Part shown: piece by piece, positions 26,343-35,042 of the stretch | How positions within the stretch are numbered: position 1 is the stretch's first letter | Layout of the letters: the number at the start of each line of letters is the position of its first letter | Assembly (NCBI GenBank): GCA_964352475.1 | Contig: CAYGSL010000003.1 | Coordinates: forward strand, 1 to 64,000 | Direction of reading: 5' to 3' | From: JAUIET01 sp964352475 | GTDB lineage: Bacteria; Pseudomonadota; Gammaproteobacteria; Pseudomonadales; JAUIET01 | DNA: 64,000 nucleotides | Notes under the pieces: generated by a model | Told to the model about the DNA's origin: nothing | Seen by the model: only the letters and a program-made list of their open reading frames with translations | Database searches by the model: none | Made by a program: the position numbers and the translations under genes

Positions 26343-28199
26343 ATGCACGGTCCTGATCCGGCGCTGGTGATCACCGCCATCATACTCACCGGCTTCGCAT
26401 GCCAGTGGTTTGCCTGGCGCGTAAAACTCCCAGCCATCCTTTTTTTACTGCTGGCAGGCCTGGCGCTGGGCCCGGTCACCGGTGTAATAAATCCGGACGA
26501 GTTACTCGGTGATTTACTGTTTCCTGTTGTCTCACTGAGCGTTGCGATTATCTTGTTTGAGGGTAGCCTGACGCTGCACTTTGACGAAATTCGTGATCTA
26601 AACGCGATAGTGCGTCGCCTGATTAGCGGCGGAGCACTGTTAACCTGGGTGTTAATCGCTGCCTGCGGCAAAATTCTGTTTGATCTTGATTGGTCTATTG
26701 CCTTCCTGTTGGGTTCCTTATTGGTTGTCACCGGTCCAACGGTGATCGTGCCCATGTTGCGCAGCGTTCGACCCAATGCCCGAATAGGTAGCGTGTTGCG
26801 ATGGGAAGGGATTGTTATCGATCCAATCGGCGCACTGCTTGCGGTTGTAACCTACGAATACATTGTGTCCACAGTCCCTGGGGCTGCTTTGGAAAATTCG
26901 CTTGAGGTGTTTGTTCGAATACTGGTTATTGGCACGCTACTGGGCCTGGCGGCCGGTTTTTTGCTTGGATTCTTACTGCGTAAGCACTGGCTTCCCGAGT
27001 TTCTACAGAACTTTGCCACCATTGCGCTGGTGTTGGGCACCTTCACAGTGAGTAATGCCTGGGAGCACGAATCAGGATTGCTGGCAGTGACCGTGATGGG
27101 TATTTGCCTGGCAAACATGCGCAATATTCATGTGGAGCATATTCTGTCTTTTAAAGAAAACCTGACTGTTCTGCTCATATCATTATTGTTTATATTGTTA
27201 GCAGCCCGATTGAATTTCGAATCACTGCAACCAATTCTTTGGCCTGCTCTGGTTCTTCTGCTACTCATGCAGTTTGTTATACGACCATTGATGGTGTTTG
27301 TTTGCGGCATTGGTACCGACTTGAACTGGCGCGAGAAAGCGCTAATAGCATGGATAGGCCCACGCGGTATTGTTGCAGCGGCTATATCCGGTCTGTTTGC
27401 TCTGCAGCTGCAGCAGAAGGGCTTTGAAGTAGGCGAAACCCTGGTAGCTCTGACCTTCTTCGTGATTATTGGAACAGTGGTATTACAAAGCGCTACAGCC
27501 GGCTGGGTTGCCAGGAAACTTGATGTTGTTGACCCGGCGCCGCGCGGGGCGTTGATTGTTGGCGCCAACCCACTGGCTAGAGAGCTAGCCGCTGCGCTGC
27601 AGCGGAATGAGTTTACCGTGCTACTCGCGGACCCTAGCTGGGAGAATATTCGCGAAGCCCGGCTTATGGGATTGCCAACTTTCTATGGCAATGCTATCTC
27701 TGAACACGCCGACCGAGATCTTGATTTAGTAGGCATAGGTAGACTCATCGCTGTGTCTCCGCGGCGTGAGGATAATGTGCTGGCCAGCATGCGCTACCGC
27801 TATGAATTTGGTCGGGAAAATATATTTGCAATACAAACACAGGCGGAGGCTACCAATACAGGGAAGAAAACCGCTATTGCCGATACCTACAAAGGCGCGT
27901 TTATCGGCCCGGATGATTTCACGTTCAGCAAAGCCTCTCAGTGGTTGAAGCAAGGCTCCCGAATTGGAACGACTACCGTTAGCGAAGCATACACATTTGA
28001 AGATTTCATTGAGAACAACGCCGGCAATGTGCTTCCTTTGTTTGGCATAGACCGCAAACGCAATCTACATGCCTTCACGGCCCAGGAACCGCCAAAACCG
28101 AAAGCAGGATGGCAGATTGTTAGCATGTACAAAGAAAAACCGGCGCCGGTTCCAAACACCAAACCCAATACGCCGCCAACCGAAAAGTTACCCGCATGA
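26343..28199 (+). CDS. CPA1-type sodium/proton antiporter with TrkA-like C-terminal domain
   Basis: Inner-membrane cation/proton antiporter of 618 residues. About 12 hydrophobic segments fill residues 5-395, with LPAILFLLLAGLALGPVTG, LFEGSLTLHFDEI, LLVVTGPTVIVPMLRS and IAWIGPRGIVAAAISG. These are characteristic of NhaP/CPA1 transporters. GALIVGANPLARELAAALQ (about residue 400) starts a Rossmann-like regulatory domain resembling TrkA-N/RCK domains. The proline-rich end (APVPNTKPNTPPTEK) looks disordered. Na+ or K+ exchange for H+ is inferred. Its stop overlaps the hemB start by four bases (ATGA). Confidence 0.9.
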   Translation: MHGPDPALVITAIILTGFACQWFAWRVKLPAILFLLLAGLALGPVTGVINPDELLGDLLFPVVSLSVAIILFEGSLTLHFDEIRDLNAIVRRLISGGALLTWVLIAACGKILFDLDWSIAFLLGSLLVVTGPTVIVPMLRSVRPNARIGSVLRWEGIVIDPIGALLAVVTYEYIVSTVPGAALENSLEVFVRILVIGTLLGLAAGFLLGFLLRKHWLPEFLQNFATIALVLGTFTVSNAWEHESGLLAVTVMGICLANMRNIHVEHILSFKENLTVLLISLLFILLAARLNFESLQPILWPALVLLLLMQFVIRPLMVFVCGIGTDLNWREKALIAWIGPRGIVAAAISGLFALQLQQKGFEVGETLVALTFFVIIGTVVLQSATAGWVARKLDVVDPAPRGALIVGANPLARELAAALQRNEFTVLLADPSWENIREARLMGLPTFYGNAISEHADRDLDLVGIGRLIAVSPRREDNVLASMRYRYEFGRENIFAIQTQAEATNTGKKTAIADTYKGAFIGPDDFTFSKASQWLKQGSRIGTTTVSEAYTFEDFIENNAGNVLPLFGIDRKRNLHAFTAQEPPKPKAGWQIVSMYKEKPAPVPNTKPNTPPTEKLPA

Positions 28200-29200
28200 C
28201 TACTATCGATAGACAATTTCCTGCAACTCGAATGCGGCGTTTAAGAGCGTCACCGTTTGCGCGTGCCATGGTCTGCGAAAATATACTTTCACCGGCAGAT
28301 TTCATCTACCCAATGTTCGTGCTGGAGGGGAACAACCAGCGCGAGCCTATCCCATCGATGCCAGGCATTGAGCGCCTCAGTATTGACCTGTTATGCAAAG
28401 AAGCTACTGAACTTTTGGCACTTGGGATTCCAGCCATTGCACTGTTTCCGGTAGTTGGTGCAGAGGGCAAATCCGAGTTGGGTGAGGAAGCTTACAACCC
28501 GGATGGCCTGGTACAGCGTGCACTGCGAGCCGTAAAAGAGCACTGCCCCGATATTGGGCTGATGAGCGACATAGCTCTGGACCCATTCACGGTGCACGGG
28601 CAGGATGGAGTTCTGGATGACCAGGGTTATGTTGCCAACGATGCAACGGTAGAGATTCTGATTCGCCAAGCCCTCTCGCATGCGCAATGCGGTGCCGATA
28701 TTGTGGCGCCTTCGGACATGATGGACAGCAGAATTGGCGCAATTCGCGGTGCGCTGGAAACTGAAGGCCATAGCAATACCTTGATCATGGCTTATTCGGC
28801 TAAATACGCGTCGGCTTACTACGGTCCGTTTCGTGATGCCGTGGGCTCAGCGGGTAATCTGGGCGGCGGTGATAAAAAAACCTATCAGATGAACCCCGCA
28901 AACGGCGATGAGGCATTGCACGAAATTGCGTTGGATATTCGCGAAGGCGCCGATATGGTCATGGTAAAACCCGGTATGCCGTACCTGGACATTGTGCGGC
29001 GTTGTAAAAGCGAGTTTGGCGTGCCCACGTTCGCTTATCAGGTAAGTGGAGAGTACGCGATGCATCAGGCGGCGGCTGCGAATGGCTGGCTGGATGGAGA
29101 TGATGTGATGATGGAGTCATTGCTCTGCTTCAAACGCGCCGGCGCCGACGGGATTCTGACCTATTTTGCAAAACACGCGGCACAAGTACTAAACCGTTGA
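28196..29200 (+). CDS. hemB: Delta-aminolevulinic acid dehydratase (porphobilinogen synthase)
   Basis: Condenses two 5-aminolevulinate molecules to porphobilinogen in heme and tetrapyrrole synthesis. The 334-residue product has both active-site lysines: Lys203 in MAYSAKYASAYYGPFR and Lys258 in MVMVKPGMPYLDI. DIALDPFTVHGQDG and GADIVAPSDMMDSR are also diagnostic. The region after IALDPFT lacks the cysteine-rich zinc site, fitting the magnesium-type enzyme. It overlaps the antiporter stop by four bases and is followed by tRNA-Ser. Confidence 0.97.
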   Translation: MTTIDRQFPATRMRRLRASPFARAMVCENILSPADFIYPMFVLEGNNQREPIPSMPGIERLSIDLLCKEATELLALGIPAIALFPVVGAEGKSELGEEAYNPDGLVQRALRAVKEHCPDIGLMSDIALDPFTVHGQDGVLDDQGYVANDATVEILIRQALSHAQCGADIVAPSDMMDSRIGAIRGALETEGHSNTLIMAYSAKYASAYYGPFRDAVGSAGNLGGGDKKTYQMNPANGDEALHEIALDIREGADMVMVKPGMPYLDIVRRCKSEFGVPTFAYQVSGEYAMHQAAAANGWLDGDDVMMESLLCFKRAGADGILTYFAKHAAQVLNR

Positions 29201-29242
29201 TTGCGAGCCCAGCCAACTTCGGCTAAAGTACCGGCCCTTCGT

Positions 29243-29330
29243 GGTGAGGTGTCCGAGTGGTCGAAGGAGCACGCCTGGAAAGTGTGTAAGCCGAAAGGCT
29301 TCGAGGGTTCGAATCCCTCCCTCACCGCCA
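29243..29330 (+). tRNA. tRNA-Ser (anticodon GGA)
   Basis: Full cloverleaf with the acceptor stem GGTGAGG/CCTCACC. The D-arm TCC/GGA and the anticodon stem CACGC/GTGTG enclose the loop CTGGAAA, giving anticodon GGA. A long class II variable arm (AAGCCGAAAGGCTT) and the T-arm GAGGGTTCGAATCCCTC follow. Discriminator G and an encoded CCA end at 29330. The large variable arm confirms serine. Confidence 0.98.
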
Positions 29331-29397
29331 CTATTTTCTGTAACCATACTGCTAGCTCGACCATGTGTTCTCTGGCCGCAAAGCCGAGTAGCGTTTT

Positions 29398-29531
29398 ATC
29401 AAGACCGGCGCAGGAACGAGTGTTGGTTTTCGCGACACGCCGTTAATACATCCATGTAGGCTTGTGTTCGGGGTCCCTCCCTCACACAGTCGCGAAAACC
29501 AACACTCGCTCCTGCGCCTAAGTGCCGCCAG
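29398..29531. repeat. Long-stem hairpin repeat, copy B
   Basis: Arms 29407-29436 and 29489-29518 are inverted copies matching at 29 of 30 positions, around a 52-base loop (29437-29488). The loop shares about 41 of 50 aligned bases with copy A, including CATCCATG, CTTGTGTTCG and TCACACAGT. The left border ATCAAGACCGGCG recurs in inverted orientation at 38924-38936. The stem interior is unrelated to copy A. It lies about 70 bases after tRNA-Ser. Confidence 0.85.
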
Positions 29532-29552
29532 AAGCTTGGACTTATTCGCCAG

Positions 29553-30029
29553 TTATCCCATGTCGACTATGTGGTCCAGCAAACAGGCAGTTGCTCTCTC
29601 TATTTCCGCAAATACCATCAGAAACGTTCCATCTTCGCTGTAGTAAGGATCAGCTACCTGCCCCTGTTTATGCCTCGGAGTGTAGTCCAATAACAACTTA
29701 GCCTCGCCAGTGTAGTTTGCTGGCGCCCAGGCAATCACATTGCTCAAATTGTTTCTATCCATCGCGACGATAAAATTGAAGCGTGTGTAATCGCTGTCAT
29801 CAATTTGCCTGGCGACCTGCTGGCTTATATCAATGCCATTTTCATCCGCAGCAGCAATAGCACGAGGGTCTGGATGCTTGCCCACGTTAAACGCGGCTGT
29901 ACCGCAAGAATCCACAAAGATTTTGTCTTCCAAACCAGCCTTTTCGACCTGATGCTGAAATATGCCCTGCGCCATGGGCGAGCGGCAGATATTGCCGAGA
30001 CAAACAAACAGTACCCCTGCTTCAGACAT
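29553..30029 (-). CDS. Low-molecular-weight protein-tyrosine phosphatase
   Basis: Cytosolic cysteine phosphatase of 158 residues. The CX5R P-loop is CLGNICRSPMAQ (Cys10, Arg16), and the general-acid aspartate lies in VADPYYSED near residue 122. The length and order match the LMW-PTP family, which removes phosphate from tyrosine kinases of exopolysaccharide synthesis or from small molecules. No polysaccharide genes or tyrosine kinase adjoin it. It is divergent from the Tag-like gene. Confidence 0.94.
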   Translation of the reverse strand: MSEAGVLFVCLGNICRSPMAQGIFQHQVEKAGLEDKIFVDSCGTAAFNVGKHPDPRAIAAADENGIDISQQVARQIDDSDYTRFNFIVAMDRNNLSNVIAWAPANYTGEAKLLLDYTPRHKQGQVADPYYSEDGTFLMVFAEIERATACLLDHIVDMG

Positions 30030-30100
30030 ATTATTTTTGATCCAATTGCGATTGCCGGTATCCTACAGTAAGAATCCAATAAATAACGCAAAGTAACCCT

Positions 30101-30802
30101 ATGGAAAAATTCAAACGGATACATGAGCGCGCAATAAAACGTAAAGGTGGTGAGAAAGCGCTTTCGGCCTATCTACCCAAAGTAATCACAGCAAAGAAGC
30201 TCAAGAACTTAAGCGATGATCGATTCCTGGCCGAGATGAGTCGCTGCGTATTTCAGGCGGGTTTCGTATGGCGGGTAGTGAATCAAAAATGGGACGCGTT
30301 CGAGAAGGTGTTTTTTAACTTTGCCCCTGAAAAAATTGTTTTGCTTAGTCCTGAGCAAATCGAAAAAATAGGCACTAATCCGGCGATTATTCGCAACATG
30401 CAAAAAATTATAAGTGTCCAGAAAAATGCGCAGTTTGTATTGGACGTTGCCCAAAAGCATGGCAGTTTTGCGGCAATGGTCAGCAACTGGCCGGCAGGTG
30501 ATCACATTGGCTTGTATAAATTGCTAAAGCAACGCGGCAGTCGTTTAGGCGGCGCAACAGGTCCGCGCTCCTTGCGCAATCTGGGCATTGATACGTTTAT
30601 GTTGAGTACGGATGTGGTTCTGTGTCTGAAGAATGCCGGCGTTGAAATCGCGAACAATCCCACTAGCCAAAAAGATATGCGTGCTATTCAAGAGGCCTTC
30701 AATACTTGGCATGAGGAAAGTGGCCTTCCTTACAGTCACATGAGTCGGATCGCGTCGTGCTCGGTTGGGGAGAATTACGAAATTGAGGTGTTTACGCACT
30801 AA
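30101..30802 (+). CDS. DNA-3-methyladenine glycosylase I (Tag)-like protein
   Basis: HhH-superfamily base-excision repair glycosylase of 233 residues. Tag-type features are SRCVFQAGFVWRVVNQKWDA near residue 50, the IGTNPAIIRNMQKI helix pair and STDVVLCLKNAGV near 170. The E. coli Tag N-terminal CxW motif and the cysteine/histidine zinc cluster are not seen, so this is a divergent member. It probably removes alkylated adenine, but the specificity is inferred. It is divergent from the phosphatase gene. Confidence 0.8.
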   Translation: MEKFKRIHERAIKRKGGEKALSAYLPKVITAKKLKNLSDDRFLAEMSRCVFQAGFVWRVVNQKWDAFEKVFFNFAPEKIVLLSPEQIEKIGTNPAIIRNMQKIISVQKNAQFVLDVAQKHGSFAAMVSNWPAGDHIGLYKLLKQRGSRLGGATGPRSLRNLGIDTFMLSTDVVLCLKNAGVEIANNPTSQKDMRAIQEAFNTWHEESGLPYSHMSRIASCSVGENYEIEVFTH

Positions 30803-31046
30803 AGCATCTGGTCCGGCGATGAATTGCCGAAAACTTAATGAGAGCTAAAAAGTAAGTTAACTCGAATAGCACCTTTACCGACACTGCAGCTTTAAATCAC
30901 GGTTAGCTTGCTGCAAGTTTGATGGCACTGGTAGCTACGACCAGCGACATATCAATCGCTCTGCGCAAAGATTGGCAAGGCACACTTGTTCAACGGGTAT
31001 TTCTTAATGTTGTTAGGGCGCTCGGGCAATAAGGCAAGCTTCGCAT
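30803..31046. other. Intergenic region downstream of the Tag-like gene
   Basis: With the terminator at 31047-31084 this forms a 312-base gap between convergent genes. I find no open frame of note, tRNA or repeat in it. Confidence 0.5.
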
Positions 31047-31084
31047 AAAAAAAGGCGCCTCATGCAAATTGCGCATGAGACGCC
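31047..31084 (-). terminator. Rho-independent terminator of the TonB receptor gene
   Basis: GGCGCCTCATGC (31054-31065) and GCGCATGAGACGCC (31071-31084) form a long stem with an AAATT loop and one internal mismatch. On the minus strand it is followed by seven T residues. It lies 31 bases after the receptor stop. Confidence 0.85.
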
Positions 31085-31114
31085 CTACTCAGTCCGAAGA
31101 CTGTTACGAGGAAA

Positions 31115-33700
31115 TCAGAAGCTGTAGCGCATGCTGACAACCGAAGAACGTCCACTCAGAGGTCGTGCTCGAATGAAAGAGCCGACCGCTGCAGAACCTT
31201 CTTCTGATTCGGTCAATACGAACTCATCAGCCACATTGTTTACACTGAATGACAAAGTCAGATTTTCAGTCGCGTTCCAGGAACCGTACAGGTTGATCAG
31301 CGTGTAAGCGTCCTGCTTCAGATCGTTGTTGTCCTGCAGGTAGAACTCTGTGGAGCCTTGCAGTGTTGCGCCAATGGCAAACAAGTCGGTGCTGAACTCC
31401 GGCGATATCGTGTAGATAAAGTCGGCTTGTCGACGTGGGGTATTGCCCACTACAGCCGCATTGGTTGCGTCTGATTCAATTTCAGCATCAGTCCAGGTGC
31501 CATTGCCACGAATACTGAAGTTGTCAGTGATAGCCACGGTGCCTTCCAGCTCGAGACCGGTGGAACCGTATTCGCGTACGAAGGTCAGGCCACTGGTAAT
31601 TTCCGCATTGCTCTCTTCAACCGAAGTATCAAACAAGGTTGCGTACAGTGACCAATAGTCGCCTTCGTGCTTATAGCCTATTTCCAGCTGCTCCACATCG
31701 TCGTAGCCGTCTGTGGTAGAGCTCAGGCTGCCGTCCGGGGTCAGCGAACCGGCTATTTGAGTTAGACGATCACCGATGGCTCGGCCGCCTTCACTATAGC
31801 GTGCGAAGATGGACTGGTGGTCAGACAGCAGGAAAGTTCCACCCAATGAGAAGGACGTTTTGTCTGCGTCGTAGTTCACGGGAATCACGTTAGCGCTGTT
31901 TTCGTTCAGCACCCGGACACCACCTGTAATGAAACCGGCGCTGGTTGCTGCCGAGTTTTCCAGCAAGGCATCAGTTTCCAGTAGGGTGATGGCTCCGCCG
32001 GTGACCGCAAACTGGCCCACTGAGCCGTTGCCATTCAGATCACGTGAGCTGTTGCCACCACAGCAACCGTCCAGGCGCTGACCACGCGCTTCCACTTCAT
32101 CCCTTCGTGCACTAACGTCAAACACCAGACGATCACCGACATCAAATCCTACGTTGATGTAGGGTGCAGTTGTGGTGTAATCCAAGTCCCAGTTCCAGGA
32201 CAGGAAGCTTTGCGTCAGGGCACCGTTATCTGACAATACGACGTCAACCGGGTTTCCGCCGGCATCGATTCCCGCACCGTTGGCAACAATATCAATGTTT
32301 TGCGAGTTGTCGCCAGACAGCGTTTGCATTCTGGTGTGCCAGCTATTCCAGGAAATGTCGATGCTCTGTTTAGAGTAGTAATAGCCTACTTTCAAACGAA
32401 CACCCTCAAAATCCTTGCTGAAGCTGAAATCATTGACCAATAGACCAACATCATTGAACGTAGTGTCAAAGGTGAGGTTGGTAAACGCCAGCTGGTTGGG
32501 ATCCGCCGGGGCACCATTGATGGTGGCCGTCGTGCCGCCAGAACAATCAAGGCCTACCGAGCCACCCATGCCATCCGGCAATGAGGCATCGGCACACAGT
32601 GCTGCGCCCTTATTGGCAATAGTATCCGTGCCACCGGCAAAGCCGTCAGTAAACGGTGAGATAAATCCGCCTTTGATGCTTGATTTACGGAATTTGTTGT
32701 TGATTGCCCAACCGTTACCCACATCGTGATCAAACTCGAAACCGAACGCAGACACTTTGGATTCGATGCCGTCAGAGACCGCGCGTGACACTGGGTTGCC
32801 GAACTGGTCGAACGAACTGATTCGATCGGTTGAAGCCGAATGCAGGGCTTGGGTGCTGGCGTCAAAGCCGGCTACCGCGCCGTAGCTGCCATTGCTTTCA
32901 ACCAATACAGGCGCTGGCAGATAGGTGGTGACCTTGTCGTCAAGCTGCTTGCCGTAGAAACGGATAAATCCGTCATCGAGTGCTTTGGTCAGGTTGAATT
33001 TCACCTGGCCACCGCTGTCACCATTGAAATTGGTTTCACGCACACCCTCTCCATCGCGGAAGAAACCGCCAATGTGATAAGTGATGGTATCGGTCAAGGT
33101 GCCACCGTATTCAAAATCGGTCCTGAACTCGTCGTAGTCAGCGCCCAGGGAGATACCAACACTGCCGGCATCATCGCCGCCATAGTTACTGATCATGTTG
33201 ATAATGCCGCCAGGCGAGTTACTGGCAAAGGTTGACGCTGAGCCACCACGAATCGATTCAATACGATCGATTGACCAGTCGTAACGAATAAAGTTGTCGG
33301 TGTTGGCGAAGTTCATGTCACCAAATTCAAGCACTGGTAAGCCGTCTTCATGCAGCTGCATGTACTTTGAGCCACCGGTTGCCAGCGGAATACCGCGAAT
33401 AGTGATGTTGGCGTTACCGTTACCGCCCGAACTTTCGGAACGAATACCGGGCAGGCTGCGAAACACTTCAGCAATTGATCGCGGCGCCAGTTTGCCAATG
33501 TCTTCTACAGCCAAGGCTGATACGGACACACTGGCTTCCAGCTTGGAAGAGCTTCCAGGAACACCTGTTACAATAAGTTCTTCCAACGTATTTTCTTCAT
33601 CCTGGCCAACAGCGCTGAAAGACACGAGGCTGGCACAGATTGCCGCTAGCGCACGACGCCGATATGGTGGGGTTCGTAATGTTAGATTCTTGATGGTCAT
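31115..33700 (-). CDS. TonB-dependent outer-membrane receptor (predicted sucrose/fructoside uptake)
   Basis: Outer-membrane beta-barrel transporter of 861 residues. After a signal peptide ending near SFSAVGQ, a TonB-box-like segment LEELIVTGV precedes the plug domain (about 45-165). The plug has IAEVFRSLPGIRSE, NITIRGIP and IRGGSASTFASNSPGGIIN. The barrel fills the rest and ends in the outer-membrane signature VVSMRYSF. Two LacI-type operators identical to those of the sugar operon sit in its promoter, so the substrate is inferred to be sucrose or a related fructoside. It is transcribed alone and ends at a strong terminator. Confidence 0.92.
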   Translation of the reverse strand: MTIKNLTLRTPPYRRRALAAICASLVSFSAVGQDEENTLEELIVTGVPGSSSKLEASVSVSALAVEDIGKLAPRSIAEVFRSLPGIRSESSGGNGNANITIRGIPLATGGSKYMQLHEDGLPVLEFGDMNFANTDNFIRYDWSIDRIESIRGGSASTFASNSPGGIINMISNYGGDDAGSVGISLGADYDEFRTDFEYGGTLTDTITYHIGGFFRDGEGVRETNFNGDSGGQVKFNLTKALDDGFIRFYGKQLDDKVTTYLPAPVLVESNGSYGAVAGFDASTQALHSASTDRISSFDQFGNPVSRAVSDGIESKVSAFGFEFDHDVGNGWAINNKFRKSSIKGGFISPFTDGFAGGTDTIANKGAALCADASLPDGMGGSVGLDCSGGTTATINGAPADPNQLAFTNLTFDTTFNDVGLLVNDFSFSKDFEGVRLKVGYYYSKQSIDISWNSWHTRMQTLSGDNSQNIDIVANGAGIDAGGNPVDVVLSDNGALTQSFLSWNWDLDYTTTAPYINVGFDVGDRLVFDVSARRDEVEARGQRLDGCCGGNSSRDLNGNGSVGQFAVTGGAITLLETDALLENSAATSAGFITGGVRVLNENSANVIPVNYDADKTSFSLGGTFLLSDHQSIFARYSEGGRAIGDRLTQIAGSLTPDGSLSSTTDGYDDVEQLEIGYKHEGDYWSLYATLFDTSVEESNAEITSGLTFVREYGSTGLELEGTVAITDNFSIRGNGTWTDAEIESDATNAAVVGNTPRRQADFIYTISPEFSTDLFAIGATLQGSTEFYLQDNNDLKQDAYTLINLYGSWNATENLTLSFSVNNVADEFVLTESEEGSAAVGSFIRARPLSGRSSVVSMRYSF

Positions 33701-33804
33701 TATTTGCTCCTATTAGCGTTTATGGTCGAATATTGCCGCATCGTCTTGCACTTGTTCCTCTAAGGCTTTGGGCATTCGTAGAACCTTTTGAACTCTGAAT
33801 TTGA

Positions 33805-33833
33805 AATATATTCCAGCATGCAATCGATTGCAA
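33805..33833 (-). promoter_or_regulatory. TonB receptor promoter overlapping an operator
   Basis: On the minus strand TTGCAA (33828-33833) and TATATT (33805-33810) are separated by exactly 17 bases. The operator at 33819-33832 covers the -35 and half the spacer, so bound repressor would block RNA polymerase. Confidence 0.65.
33819..33832. promoter_or_regulatory. LacI-family operator O1 of the TonB receptor gene
   Basis: Perfect 14-base palindrome TGCAATCGATTGCA with the central CG typical of LacI-family sites. The same sequence recurs at 33843 and 37451. Confidence 0.88.
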
Positions 33834-33842
33834 CACTTTTTT

Positions 33843-33856
33843 TGCAATCGATTGCA
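33843..33856. promoter_or_regulatory. LacI-family operator O2 of the TonB receptor gene
   Basis: Second perfect copy of TGCAATCGATTGCA, 24 bases centre to centre from O1, lying upstream of the -35 box. Confidence 0.88.
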
Positions 33857-33892
33857 GTATTCTTTCTCATTGTGATCGGGAGCATTTTCGGT

Positions 33893-34990
33893 CTAAAAAC
33901 TTAAGACCAGATGACTCGAGGCACCATCCAGGGCAAGAGCAAATGGCGGCGCAATGCCACCCACAAACGCGCTTTGTGCAGACCCAGCAGTGGTCACAGT
34001 GTCTACAAAGCTGACCACAGAGAGGTCATCCAGCACCTCCCAGGCATAGGTTTGACCGGGCGACTGTGGCGGGTTTGTTGCAACAAGACCACTGCCGTTT
34101 AACGGCTGATAATGCCCTTCAACAGAATCTGCAACAGCGCCATACAAGCCATTAAGGCCTGGACAGTCAGGATGAAAGGTATTTCCCTGGGTAGACCAGA
34201 ACAAGTAGTAGAGATTGTTATGGTGAACAATGTGCGCTCGTTCAAGCTCGGTATTGGCGCCTTCTGCAGTAATAACAGGTGGCCTCAGATGCCAATCATT
34301 CTGGTTGGCCGTGGCCAATCCGATTGCACCACAATATTTGTTGGTCGATTGACCCATGGTTGCTGAAAAGACTAAATGTTCCCGGCCCGTTGTCGGGTCA
34401 ACAAATCGGAACGGATCGCGAAAAGCGCGAATAAACCCTGGCTGACCGTCTTTTTGATCGGCCTCGGCATACCATAAGCCATCAGCCCGAATACATTCGC
34501 GATGCTCAGTCCATTGCACAAACCTGGGTTTTTCATTGTGCCAATCAAGCACTGCGCTGGTGTTCACAATTCGTTGCTGGTAGCTCGGTGACGTGTCTCC
34601 GCGTTCCCCCACTGCGGTATAAAATAGGCTCAGCCGACCAGCATCGTCCATCATCGCAGAGCCTGTCCACTCGTGGTCTGCATACGATGCCTGGCCATCA
34701 AACAACAAACCACAATCCAACCATTGCCCCTGATCCATTGCCAATAAGCGTATACGCGCCACATGGTGTCTTGCCTCTGATGGCTGATCAGCCGATGCAG
34801 ACAGCATTAGCCATAGCTCAATACCGTTGACTGTTGCAACGCTTCCATCGGCGTGCTTTATTGGCCATAAATCCCATAGGTAGAGACCAGGCATGGTTCG
34901 CGCCGATTGCGCCGAATCCAACAAGGGCAGAGTATTCTTAGCACTCAATCTAATGTCGCAGATATGATCGGCGGACCATATTGAATTCAT
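33893..34990 (-). CDS. GH68-family beta-fructofuranosidase/levansucrase
   Basis: Five-bladed propeller enzyme that splits sucrose and either hydrolyses or transfers the fructosyl unit. GH68 landmarks are present: nucleophile Asp40 in YLWDLWPI, the EWTGSAM segment, transition-state Asp192 in AFRDPFRF and acid/base Glu250 in ELERAHIV, followed by YYLFWSTQ. Numbering uses ATG 34990, which follows GGGA and lies 52 bases after the fructokinase stop; a longer frame (to 35107) would overlap that gene. No signal peptide is visible, so the enzyme is probably cytosolic and acts on imported sucrose. It is last in the transporter-kinase-GH68 operon. Confidence 0.88.
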   Translation of the reverse strand: MNSIWSADHICDIRLSAKNTLPLLDSAQSARTMPGLYLWDLWPIKHADGSVATVNGIELWLMLSASADQPSEARHHVARIRLLAMDQGQWLDCGLLFDGQASYADHEWTGSAMMDDAGRLSLFYTAVGERGDTSPSYQQRIVNTSAVLDWHNEKPRFVQWTEHRECIRADGLWYAEADQKDGQPGFIRAFRDPFRFVDPTTGREHLVFSATMGQSTNKYCGAIGLATANQNDWHLRPPVITAEGANTELERAHIVHHNNLYYLFWSTQGNTFHPDCPGLNGLYGAVADSVEGHYQPLNGSGLVATNPPQSPGQTYAWEVLDDLSVVSFVDTVTTAGSAQSAFVGGIAPPFALALDGASSHLVLSF

Positions 34991-35042
34991 ATTCACATTC
35001 CCAAACGGATGATATAAGTAAACCTGTACACTAACGCTTTCG

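Noticed and set aside
29331..29552. Genomic island at tRNA-Ser
   Set aside because: No integrase, direct repeat of the tRNA end or cargo follows; only the hairpin repeat and then housekeeping genes.
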